DNA of 64,000 nt from Ptychodera flava (Eukaryota > Hemichordata > Enteropneusta > Ptychoderidae). The translations under genes and the position numbers were made by a program. This document shows positions 37,716-48,405 of the stretch, piece by piece. The notes under the pieces are model-generated. The model was not told where the DNA came from and ran no database searches. It worked only from the letters and a program-made list of their open reading frames with translations. The stretch is taken from contig NW_027248277.1 in NCBI RefSeq assembly GCF_041260155.1, positions 27,044,322-27,108,321 on the forward strand, written 5' to 3'. Every line of letters begins with the position of its first letter. Position 1 is the stretch's first letter.

Positions 37716-38106
37716 ATGGTTGCTAATTGGCTCATTGACTTGCTGTCATGGAATCAATTCCTGGGGTTTGCCTTGCTAGGGTGTTTCTGCTGCGCAGGTG
37801 ACACTGCCATGCAGTTGCCATGGATATCAAGGAATATGGCGCTGAGTGCGATCGCGGACAATGGCATACATGCCGTGATTGGACTGTGGTGTTGGTCATT
37901 GGTGAGTGGACTGCAGAGAATTGATGATGTACTTCAAGCCATTTTGTGTGGTGTCCTGTCAAGTGCTGTGGACTTGGATCACTTCATTGCTGCAAAGTCA
38001 TTCAATTTGAAAGTAAGGATGGGATAAAATTATTTATTTCAGTAACACCTTAATTTAATTTTATATATCTTTAATGTGCACAAATTTATGTAATGTTAGT
38101 AAAATA

Positions 38107-38204
<98 letters not shown>

Positions 38205-41200
38205 TACACACATACACAACAGAGTTGATCAGGATAATCTCAATTACATTTCCACTAAAAATTTGTTTCATATAGGCGGCAGAGCCACCTACACTCATCG
38301 GGTGGCCGTGATCGTCTGAAGCTGCTGATTGCATATGTTGTTAGGCGGGGAACAATTTCTTTTGTTTTTGTTGGCACCTGTTTGTTTGGTGCACAAAGTT
38401 GCATATATTAGTGACTGCATAAGAGAAATTTTCTGCTGTGTCTGCAGGTCGATACTAATTCATTTCTATTGTGGAGGGAACACATTTCTGGATATCTGCT
38501 GAGTATGAATTTCTCGTAGCGGCACAGATTGCATTTTTTGTGACATTAGAGTATTGGTTGCAATGCTTTATTATTTTCCAGTCAATCCTGTATCCTGTCT
38601 TTGCATCTTTCAGTGACCAAATGTGCTTGCTCAGTTCAGTGCTGTTTCTGTATTTTGTGTTGCGGAATGATAGCATGTTGTTATTATATCCTGTTTTGAA
38701 TGGAGTCTCCGTCAGGCCAATGTATGTTGTGTGTGTATTGTTGTCTTCTCTGGTGACCGTTGCTTGGTAAACCACGCCCTCGGTGAGGCATTTTCCTGGC
38801 AGTGGGCATTTGCTCTTATGTCTGCAGCTCCCATTTGGTGGCGATGGTGGCGGTTGTATTCTTGTTTTCCATTTCTTTGGCAAGTACTGATTTGTTGTGT
38901 GAAGTGATGATACTTTGCATGTTTGGCATACAGCTGTAGCTTAGTTTGAGTGTATTCCTGTTGAATATCTTCCTGAGTGGATGATCGTGCCGGAAACATT
39001 TGTCGATTAAATGTAGAAATCTGCGCCTGGTGTTGGTGTTGACGCTATTGTTGAACGGTGGGTTGAACCATATGATGTTTCGTGTTCGTGTGCGTTTTCC
39101 TAATGCTGTACAGGTTTGAAAGGGAGTTGGTGGTCATAGCAGCTCTTCCTGAGTGCATCTTGGTATGGCGTGATGGCTCATATCCACAAGTTCATGTGAT
39201 CAAGGCGCTTTACAATTATTATTACCCCTGGTCACTGGACCTAATATAATACCACTCAACTCCCTTTTGAGCAAACAACAGCTCGCATGTGCAGCCAATA
39301 AGTGCAGCAGAGCTAAACGCACACTTGCTCAAGGACACAACACCACAGCTCTTTTGCCGCAAAATGAAAGAGTATCAAAGTACAAGTTATAGCATTAATG
39401 TTTGCATGATTTTCTTCCGGTATAATGTCTGATATTCACACATTATTTGAGTGATTTCCTTCTCAGCATGGATGATCACAAGTTGCAACAATAATCGGTG
39501 TGATCATGGTCCAAACCATGCTGAAATGGAAATATAAAAATAACATTTCATGACATGCAACCACTGACTTCACTGGTAAACAGAAGCGCAACGATAACAA
39601 ATATTGAAAAGGAAGCCTCGGTAGATTTTGACATACTTAAAATTACAATGGTCAAGGATTCATTAGCATGCTATTGGGCAGACTGATAAAAAACTTGATT
39701 TTGATCTTCTCCAGTCTGCTGTTATGCCTTTGGAGACAGTCTCTACGCAACAAATACCTGGCCTTTATACATTAATTACTACAATTACAAATACTTCTAT
39801 CAAAGACCAGTCACATTCTCAGTACCTTAACCCTGTACCTGCCAGACAGTATGACTTCCCTACCAGCCAACTCTGTGAAAAGCAATACTGAGCAGAAACA
39901 ATGCGTATTTTCACCCATTTGGCTTGGTCTGTTCCAACAGCTTTTGTCCATAAAATCATGTTTGCAGTATCTGTGATTTCAGGGGCCCTCAAATGTTCAT
40001 TTTTTTTTGTAAAAATGCACCAAATGGCACATATTGTGCTTCACTACTTTTCACCAACTTTACCTGATGGTGACATATGAACTTGGCAGTTACATTTTCT
40101 ACCTTAGGGGGTCAGAAAAGTCTCAAGCTGCTGGCCATATAAATTTACAACATACCAGATTCCTGCTGGTAAAACAAGATTACAGAAGTCCAAGTAAAGA
40201 GTTTGGTTGTACAGGAATTTTAAACCAGAAATGCCTAAAAAGTTGGAAAAGATACATATGTTTAGCAAGTTTTGCAAACAAACAGAGCTTTTTGCCTTTG
40301 AAAGGTTTGTATTCATCAGATCACAGTCACAAACTCTTGCTGTGTGGCTATTTAAACTTTTACCCACAATGCATTGCAATACCTTGCAGTTTGACCCCTC
40401 AGCACAAGACAACAGATATTTAAACTGTATTACCAGCGTGTACGGTACCATGGCACATGTCACACATAGCTTCATCTTAATTGCATATTTGTGTAAATTT
40501 AGAGAAAGTACTACAGAGCGGAATGTCTGGTATTTGCAAACATTATAGCTCCTTAATGAATTTTTGTTCTATTTGAAATTGATGTCTATTGTCAACATTT
40601 TTATTGTTCAGAAACAAGACAGTGTACACTTATCGGTTGTTATGATAAGCTAAAGCAATGACAATAGGGGGAAGATTATTGCCAGGGGTCAAATACTTGG
40701 CCTATCAATATCATTCTTTGACAGCACATGTCAAACATCTGAGAAATTAATATATACACATAATTTAAAGATGGGGGAAAAAGTTGATACAGCTAATGAC
40801 ACTGAGCTGTAACAGCTCCACCTTGATGTCAGAATTGCTCAGTCAGGATTCTTATTAGAATGAAAGATCAGTCATTCAAGGACACTCAATACAATCCCCT
40901 CCTCTGAGAGGGGGTAGCTTAGAGAGAGCACCCTCGAACGACGGATCTTCCAGTCAATATTTTTATATGGACTTACCCACATAACAGGAATGGATAGTTT
41001 TTGCAGAGTGTCATACACTGCATTCAGTTTGCAGCCAAAATTTTCACATGCAATTTACAACATTTTTTCCGCTCGACGTGGATTGATCAGGTGTTTTTTT
41101 TCCGAAAAAATTCCAACTCTTCCATTACAGTGCTAGTTCTCATAGCCCATTGTGTATCCGAGCAAAATTGTCCTTCTTTACATTTGCTCATTTTGTTCCA

Positions 41201-41550
41201 TATGTTTCTGTTTACAGGATGCTCTCTCGTTGAAATCAAGACCCCCTTTCCACGCAACAACGCTGATTCCTGTGATAGCGTTCTTTCTCAAGTTATCAAT
41301 CTATTTACATCCAATGCCGCATCTCCGAAACCTTCCATGGATTTTTTCCGTGGCGTGGTTCTCACATCACATCAGGGACGGTACACGCAGAGGACTGTGG
41401 ATGTGGCCGTTTGGCAGCACGCCGCCAATACCCTATTGGTTGTATCCCGTAGTAACTATGGCGCTGCCGCTAGTTACCATGGTGATTTTGCAATCAATGG
41501 ATGGTAGGAAAAGTCGGACATTTGCAACTATTCCTCAACAGCTCGTGTAA
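37716..41550 (+). CDS. TMEM267: Transmembrane protein 267
   Basis: There are two coding exons, 37716-38012 (99 codons) and 41218-41550 (110 codons plus TAA). They are joined by GAAA|GTAAGG and TTTACAG|GAT in phase 0, giving 209 aa, against 215 in the human protein as recalled. Recognisable family blocks are LSAIADNGIHAVIGLWCW, DLDHFIAAKSFNLK, RPPFHATTLIPV, SHHIRDGTRRGLWMWPFG and PIPYWLY. Several hydrophobic stretches fit a multipass membrane protein. The biochemical role of the family is not established; the conserved Asp/His/Arg motifs could bind a metal, which is inference. The start chosen is the ATG of MVANW; no upstream in-frame ATG is seen, and non-coding upstream exons are possible. 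The 3.2-kb intron holds a Penelope-like fragment on the opposite strand. Both exons are intact. Confidence 0.92.
38111..38205. repeat. (TA)n(GATA)n microsatellite
   Basis: TA repeat followed by GATA tetranucleotides, about 100 bp after the TMEM267 exon 1 donor. Confidence 0.97.
38408..39165 (-). pseudogene. Penelope-like element fragment: RT end and GIY-YIG endonuclease
   Basis: On the minus strand from about 39165 the frames encode the C-terminal RT/linker blocks of Penelope-like elements: RNIIWFNPPFNNSVNT, RRRFLHLIDKCF, IFNRNTLKLSYSCMPN. These are followed by CRHKSKCPLPGKCLTEGVVY, TYIGLTETPFK and SFRNTKYRNSTELSKHIW, the GIY-YIG nuclease. At least three frameshifts are seen, near 39100, 38885 and 38520. 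The conserved Arg after PFKT is replaced by Gly (KTGYNN). The end NELVSTCRHSRKFLL meets a TAA at 38408. Only the 3' part of the element is present. It is inserted in TMEM267 intron 1, opposite strand. Confidence 0.85.
40862..40951. mobile_element. Short hairpin MITE, family 3, copy in TMEM267 intron
   Basis: GAAAGATCAGTCATTCAAGG and CCCTCGAACGACGGATCTTC repeat the arms of 22306-22397. It lies outside the segmental duplication, so it is an independent insertion. Confidence 0.6.
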
Positions 41551-41895
41551 GTTTAGATATTATAACAGTGTCTTACTAAAGGTTAGGACTTTAAACCTTC
41601 CTCAACAAACAGGAAACAATTCTGTCACCAAATCAAGGATAAAAATCACTAGTCACTGTGCAGAGTTTGGTTCTAGAGAAACAAAGTACCTATCATTTAC
41701 AGATATTTGAAATTCAAAATGGCAGCTGTCCCTGTCTAATCTCTATGAAAAAAAATTACTTTTTAGAATTTTGAAAAACAACCTATGATGGTGAGCAGTT
41801 TTTGTATTTGAAGAGTTTTAAAATGAGTCCCACCCAGTAGTAGATCAGAAAAGAATCTTTAATATTTGATGGTCTGAATATCTCTCCCTGAGGCA

Positions 41896-42264
41896 TATTA
41901 TTACATGCCTCGTATATTGAACGTCACACACTCCATAGAGTCAATGGTAACTCGTCGATGACGTCACGAGCAGCAAAGTCATCATTGGACTGAAAGTGAA
42001 CCGGAACTATTTTCATTTGACAACTGCAAGATTTAAAAACGATCAAATTACAACTTTTACTTACGAAATAGTTTTTTTTACAAAATTATACCAAAAAATA
42101 TATGAATAGCAGTGATTTAAATATATCAATGTGCTGTTGGATGATGAAATTGTTCTATTTTCTACAGATTGTCATATAAAATGGCAATAAGGCATATAAT
42201 TGTCATTTGTGCATAAACCAAAAAATTTTGAGAGAAAATTTATGTCAGAGAGGCATGTAATATA
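41896..42264. mobile_element. MITE family 4 (ATTACATGCCT ends), 0.37 kb
   Basis: ATTATTACATGCCTC at the left and GAGGCATGTAATATAA at the right are inverted. The interior is non-coding. A related element lies at 46661-46953. Confidence 0.65.
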
Positions 42265-42524
42265 AATATTATAGCCCAATCAAGGAACTGTACTCTCGGG
42301 GCAGGAGACCATTTGCCCTCCTTATGTCGGGCAAATGGTCACTTACCCTCGGGCACATAGTGCCATGTTTAGACTATAATATATATATAATAGTCCAAAC
42401 ATGGCATGAACTGAAGCAAATGTTTTTAGAGCCAAGCATCAAAGATGATATGGTTGCCAGTCTTGGAGTAAGTGAAACTTGAAGTGGTTCTGATTAGCTA
42501 GTAGGTAAGGTTTATCACATTTCC

Positions 42525-43110
42525 ATTGACCCATTCATCAGCATGGTTTAACCCAACCCCATTGCACTGCTACATGCAGTCATGTCAGTGTAAGTAGATC
42601 ATAACTGACATTGACCCATTCATCAGAATGGTTTGACCCAACCCCATTGCACTGCTACATGCAGTCATGTCAGTGTAAGAAGATCATAACTGACATTGAC
42701 CCATTCATCAGCATGGTTTGACCCAACCCCATTGCACTGCTACATGCAGTCATGTCAGTGTAAGAAGATCATAACTGACATTGACCCATTCATCAGCATG
42801 GTTTGACCCAACCCCATTGCACTGCTACATGCAGTCATGTCAGTGTAAGAAGATCATAACTGACATTGACCCATTCATCAGCATGGTTTGACCCAACCCC
42901 ATTGCACTGCTACATGCAGTCATGTCAGTGTAAGAAGATCTTAACTGACATTGACCCATTCATCAGAATGGTTTGACCCAACCCCATTGCACTGCTACAT
43001 GCAGTCATGTCAGTGTAAGAAGATCATAACTGACATTGATCCATTCATCAGCATGGTTTGACCCAACCCCATTGCACTGCTACATGCAGTCATTTCAGTG
43101 TAAGGTCATA
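42525..43110. repeat. 85-bp tandem array, 7 units
   Basis: Units start with ATTGACCCATTCATCAG at 42525, 42610, 42695, 42780, 42865, 42950 and 43035 and are nearly identical. Each contains CATGCAGTCATGTCAGTGTAA. The high identity suggests recent amplification. Confidence 0.95.
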
Positions 43111-43486
43111 ACTGAAATTTTTTGATGAAACTGACTGAGAATAACTTTCATTGGCTAGATTTCAAAACCAAGTGAAATCTTTGCCCAAGACCACTGTTGA
43201 ACATTTATTGGTCCATGTTTCACATTCATGTTACGACTGCTACAATTACAAAATGACACAACAGTTTGTACATATGACCCTTTTGTACTATGATGATGTA
43301 CAGAGCAATGGATGGGATAAGGGTTATCCACACTCATAAGGTAGATTGTGCCTCAATTTGGACTGCTACAGTTTTACAATACTTTGCTGACATGCTACTT
43401 GTGAGGACTCAATTTTAAACTTGTCAGGAAAATAAAGTATTCACCTTGATTTTGTGAAAATCAAATAATTTCAATTTCCCATGGAT

Positions 43487-43830
43487 TTAAAGGGCTAGTA
43501 GCTGTAACCTTTGACATTTTTTTTTATTTCTTTCTTTGTTTAGTACCAAAAGAACTACGGCTGTTTTTGTTTGACTCACCAAAGCATGTTGAGATTCAAA
43601 ATATTCAGCTTGTACTCTGCATGTACTGTATTTTTTTTGTCAAAAATAATAATTCTAGTCTTTATCAGAATTCAAATGTCAACAATAACAGTGCATTTCA
43701 CATTTATAGACGCTGTGTTGACAAGCTAGATTGTGATTCAAGATGCTTTTGGAGTAGAACAACAAAGAAACTTGAGTTGACGTTGAAAACAAAAACAGAA
43801 AAAATCCATCAAAAGTTACAGTTACCGTGC
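43487..43830. mobile_element. MITE family 2 (TTAAAGGGCTAGTAGCTG), copy
   Basis: The left end TTAAAGGGCTAGTAGCTGTA pairs loosely with TCAAAAGTTACAGTTAC at the right. Interior blocks TGTTGACAAGCTAGATTGTG and TTTTGGAGTAGAACAA recur in 55341-55664. Confidence 0.55.
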
Positions 43831-44179
43831 ATTTATCATAAGGATAGCTTCCATTTGAATTTTAAGGAGTATTAATGAGATGATCATACAGTACAGATTT
43901 GAGGTCAGGAAGTAATCCTTTGACATCTTAATATTGTTACATTTTACTTAGTTTGTTCCACCACTACACAAATTTGCATGGTGACGCCTGATATTTATTT
44001 ATTACTGATGATTGGAAAGAGAATCTTTCACAGTTTGCTGGAGGCAAATTTGGAGGAAAAATTAAAATAGTTGTGTTCTTTCATGTTCAAACAATGTACT
44101 GACATTATGTGATATTCTTCCAAAGTGACTTTTCATAGTATTAACTTTGCACTGAAATAATAACCATGAAGCTGTGTCA

Positions 44180-45675
44180 AATTTTGTGTTTACACTGTTT
44201 AAACAAACTGACCAATTACAGACAACATTAAATGCAAACTCCATGCGAACAGACCAATCACAGACAACATTAAACACAAATGCCATGCAAGCAGACCAAT
44301 CAAAGACAACTTCAAAAGCAAACTCCATGCAAACTGACCAATTACAGGCAACATTAAAGCCACACTCCATGATAACAGACCAATCACAGACAACATGAAA
44401 AGCAAACTCCATGCAAACTGACCAATCACAGACAACATTAAAGGCAAATGACATGCAAACTGACGAATCACAGACAACATTTAAGGCAAACTCTATGAAA
44501 ACTGACCAATCACAGACAACATGAAAAGCAAACTCCATGCAAACTGACCAATCACAGACAACATTAAAGGCACACTTCATGCAAACAGACCAATCACAGA
44601 CAATATTAAAGGCAAACTCCATGCAAACAGACCAATCACAGACAACTTGAAAAGCAAACTCCATGCAAACTGACCTATCACAGACAACATTAAAACCACA
44701 CTCCATGCGAACAGACCAATAACAGAAAACATTAAAGGCAAACTCCATGCAAACAGACCAATCGCAGACAACATTTAAGGCACACTCCATGCAAACAGAC
44801 CAATCACAGACAACTTGAAAGGCAAACTCCATGCAAACTGACCAATCACAGACAACATTAAAGGCACACTCCATGCAAACAGAACAATCACAGACATTAT
44901 TTAAGGCACACTCCCTGCAAACAAACTAATCACAGACAACCTGAAAAGCAACTCCATGCAAACTGACCAATCACAGACAACATTAAAGGCACACGCCATA
45001 CAAACAGACCAATAACAGAAAACATTAAAGGCAAACTCCATGCAAACAGACCAATCACAGACAACATTAAAGGCACACTCCATGCAAACAGACCAATCAC
45101 AGACAACATTAAAGGCACACTCCATGCAAACAGACCAATAACAGAAAACATTAAAGGCAAACTCCATGCAAACAGACCAATCACAGACAACATTTAAGGC
45201 ACACTCCCTGCAAACAGACCAATCACAGACAACATGAAAAGCAAACTCCATGCAAACTGACCAATCACAGACAACATTAAAGGCACACGCCATACAAACA
45301 GACCAATAACAGAAAACATTAAAGGCAAACTGCATGCAAACAGACCAATCACAAACAACATTTAAGGCACACTCCCTGCAAACAGACCAATCACAGACAA
45401 CATGAAAAGCAAACTCCATGCAAACTGACCAATCACAGACAACATTAAAGGCACACCCATGCAAACAGACCAATCACAGACAATATTAAAGGCTCACTCC
45501 ATGCAAACAGACCAATAACAGAACACATTTAAGGCACACTCTGTGCAAAAAGACCAATAACAGACAACATTAAAGGCAAACTCCATGCAAACTGACCAAT
45601 CAAAAGACAACATGAAAGGAAAATGCCATGCAAACTGACCAATCAGAGACAACATTAAAGGCAAACTCTATGCAG
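44180..45675. repeat. 42-bp tandem array, about 35 units, each with a CCAAT box
   Basis: The unit contains GACCAATCACAGACAACAT followed by taaaggcaaactccatgcaaaca-type sequence. The CCAAT boxes start at 44211, 44253 and so on at exactly 42-bp steps in the parts checked, with a few units altered (CTATC, CGAATC, CCAATAAC). Because 42 is divisible by three and the unit has no stop on the minus strand, long open frames of a 14-residue repeat (MEFAFNVVCDWSVC) appear there. Confidence 0.92.
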
Positions 45676-45679
45676 CCCG

Positions 45680-47019
45680 TCACTTTTACTTTTTACTTTC
45701 ACTTGCAAGACAAGACCACGGCAGTCAAGAAGATGGTGATTACGTCACCAATGGTAGCAAGATTTAGATAACCGATGCGATTCAATCAGACTTGATGTGC
45801 TTGCTTGATAACCTTTGTGATGAGCCCAGCATCTGAATAAATCTATGATCTGTGTTCCTCCAGATACCAAAGGTAAACATCAATGCTTGACGACTCTGAT
45901 TTTTTTCAGTGTCTTGTTTGAAAAGCCAGTTGCTTTAATTTGCAATGATTTTTCCCTAATTTTTTAATCAACTGCATTTGCTTGTTCAGCTCTCAAATTG
46001 CCTTTCATTACACAATGTTGAACTGGACAAGTATTCCATAGTAGAAATCAAACATAAAAAATAACAGTAGACAGTGGGTTGGCAAGCAAAGGAAATGGTT
46101 TTTCAACATGTTTTGGAGAGTAGAAGAAAAACTTACAATTGACATATGAATAAAGGATTAGTGAAAACAAAAGTTACAGCTACTGGCTGCGGTTACTTAA
46201 AACACAGCCATTTTGATATTGTCCCATGATTCAATAGACTCTGTATGATGTCAAGTAACCAGAATCTTGACAAAGATGTCTAGCACTGCAGAAATGGCAC
46301 AGGGAACAGACTTAGCAGACACTGAGACACAAGCAACAGCTGCCACACTCCAAGCAGTGAGGGCGCTTCCTCAGTTTAATTTACATAACAAAGGCAAAAG
46401 AATAAGGACACTTTCTAATGTAAGAGACACAAATAAATAAGGGCATTTTATTCATTACTCAGGTCACATCAAGTCCGGTCAGTACAAGGATATCAGCTTT
46501 GAAATTTCTGTGCTGTGCCCATGTTTTTGACATCAAGTCAGGTCAGTACTTTATATTATTGCCTGAATATATGGGTTTATGTGCCGGACAGTTTGCCCAA
46601 CGCCAGGAGGGTATATTGTCTCCTGCTGCAAGGGTACATGTATTCGGGTAATAATATTTTTATTACATGCCTTCACAGTTAACATTTAGTTACATGCTGG
46701 GCATTCTCAAACAATTTTACCATTATCGACCAGCATCAATCAGATTTTAACAAATAGCAGTGTGCAAATGGATATTTTACATCTAGCACTAAGTGTCTAC
46801 ATGTACCATGACAATGAAAACATTGAAGGGCTTCATCGGCCTGGTTAACTGTGAAAACTGGTCTGTACATTGTTCACACGGCACTGCTAACTCCCTGGAT
46901 ATTCTAATCCAATCAGCACACTGATTTGCACTCACATGAAGGCATGTAATAAAAGGATATCACTGTCAAAAATGTTGATGTTTTGTCCATATTTTTGATT
47001 TTCTGTGAGTCTTGCCAGC
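45680..47019. other. Region between the 42-bp array and UBE2Z
   Basis: Apart from the MITE at 46661 it contains a 54-codon frame at 46277-46441 (MSSTAEMAQGTDLADTE...) with a possible donor AAT|GTAAGA inside. It may be an unrelated short frame or a first exon; the evidence is too thin to call a gene. Confidence 0.25.
46661..46953. mobile_element. MITE family 4 (ATTACATGCCT ends), 0.29 kb
   Basis: TATTACATGCCTTCA and TGAAGGCATGTAATA form the termini, the same end sequence as 41896-42264 with a different interior. Confidence 0.65.
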
Positions 47020-47077
47020 ATGGCTGATTTTGTTCAGTTGTCAGTAAAACCAAAAAAAGGAAAATTTAATATTCGTG
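47020..47077 (+). CDS. Candidate first coding exon, gene uncertain
   Basis: ATG begins MADFVQLSVKPKKGKFNIRG and is followed by a good donor, CGTG|GTAAGC, in phase 1. It is in the right place and orientation for a first exon of UBE2Z. However, its phase does not match copy 1 at 48245 (phase 0); it would match copy 2, which is frameshifted. Chance cannot be excluded. Confidence 0.3.
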
Positions 47078-48244
47078 GTAAGCATTACCTTCACAGACAT
47101 TTTACCTCAGGAAACTTTATGCCATAATTTCTTTCACCAAACAATTATACAAACTATATATTACGGTATATTACATTCAATACAAATACCATAATATTAA
47201 AATGATCACACTGTCTCAATGTTGTTTCAAGGTTTATATCATCTTAATGTAAATGACCCATGGGTGCATTTAAGCATAGAAGTATTTTCATTGTAATAAC
47301 ACCATCATTTGCAATTGCCAGATAATTCAGCATTAAGTGACAAGAAATATGATGTAAATCTGTACAAATTTCCCCCTCCACATGTAAAATACCCAGGATT
47401 CAGCTTGTCAGCATATTCTACACATTTTCATGCTCATAAATAGGTCAAAGGTCAAGCCAAATATTTTCATGGTATGCTAAATCATGGCATAAATTGTTGA
47501 CATGTGTTTTCTCTTCACATCATCATTTCTGAATCTAGAAATCTGTTTACAATCGCTGTAAAATGAATCTGAGATAAATAATTAATCTGCTGTTGATGAA
47601 GTCAAGGATCCATTATACTGATGAAGGCAACATCCTCAACTAATTTGTGAAACTTTGTGTATATATTCATGAACAAATAAAAGTGTGAATGTTTACATTG
47701 GCAGACATTTATAATTTCAAATATTGATAAATTTAACACTATTTCTTTCCATTGATCCAAATTTGCACCGTGATCCCTGATTTTTATTCATGTATGTGAT
47801 AGAGATTATTTGAAAGTTTACTTTAGGAAAGTTGAACAAATGTTTAAGTCTTCAAATTTTGAGATACATACAACCTTAATACTCAAAAATACTGACCAAA
47901 GTGTTTTGAAAAATGCACTTAAACTGAATCTTTCCAAGTGCACCTTTTGTTGTTACAGTGTGTGCATATAATTATATTGAACATTGTCTTCGAGTTGTGT
48001 TCACATGGTTGATGAAAATCATTGTTATTTTTAGAGGTGTTTGATGATATTTCATGAAAAAAAAACCAAATGTAAGAAGTACAGCTATTCTGGTTCTAAT
48101 CTTTCTCATCATGAAACTTTCTTATTTTCTCATTGTTTTCAATGGGCTGGATGTACCTACATACAGCAAAATAACTCTGTTTTTGTTCCATTGAATTTAA
48201 ATTTATAACATGTTTAGTGGTTTTCTTTTATTCTGTCTCCACAG

Positions 48245-48405
48245 CAATGTATCTGCAAGGTTAGAGACATCACCAGACTTGCCTCCATGGCTAAGCTCAA
48301 GAGGGGAAGGCTAGTCAGAGAAACGGCTGATACCTGTCTGCAATACTGGGATGGAATGGATTTTACAGATGATGTCTTCATCAACAGATACTACAGGGAT
48401 TTCAG
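48245..48405 (+). CDS. UBE2Z: Probable UBE2Z upstream exon, copy 1 of a triplicated exon
   Basis: It is bordered by TGTCTCCACAG and TTCAG|GTATGC and open for 53 codons plus two bases in phase 0. It encodes [16 protein letters not shown], then [20 protein letters not shown] and RDF. Its last two bases (AG) join the G of 52246 to give Arg before DIMSIY, the phase needed for UBE2Z. The WDG lies at a distance similar to the WDG upstream of the human E2 domain. The assignment rests on phase and position and on weak similarity. Confidence 0.55.

Larger units (their letters stand above)
30476..38012. repeat. Tandem segmental duplication, unit B (7.5 kb)
   Basis: This is the second copy, joined head to tail to unit A. 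It is shorter mainly because it lacks the 2-kb composite insertion of unit A. It has its own extra stretch at 33339-33572. Its right end runs into the genuine first intron of TMEM267. Confidence 0.92.

Noticed and set aside
38471..38770. 99-codon plus-strand frame
   Set aside because: It lies antisense to the Penelope-like GIY-YIG sequence, whose motifs are clear on the minus strand.
40034..40548. Overlapping open frames of 113-129 codons on both strands in TMEM267 intron 1
   Set aside because: No family resemblance or splice context, and both strands are equally open; chance is the simplest reading.
42525..43110. CRISPR-like array
   Set aside because: The units are contiguous identical copies without distinct spacers, and the DNA is animal nuclear DNA; it is a minisatellite.
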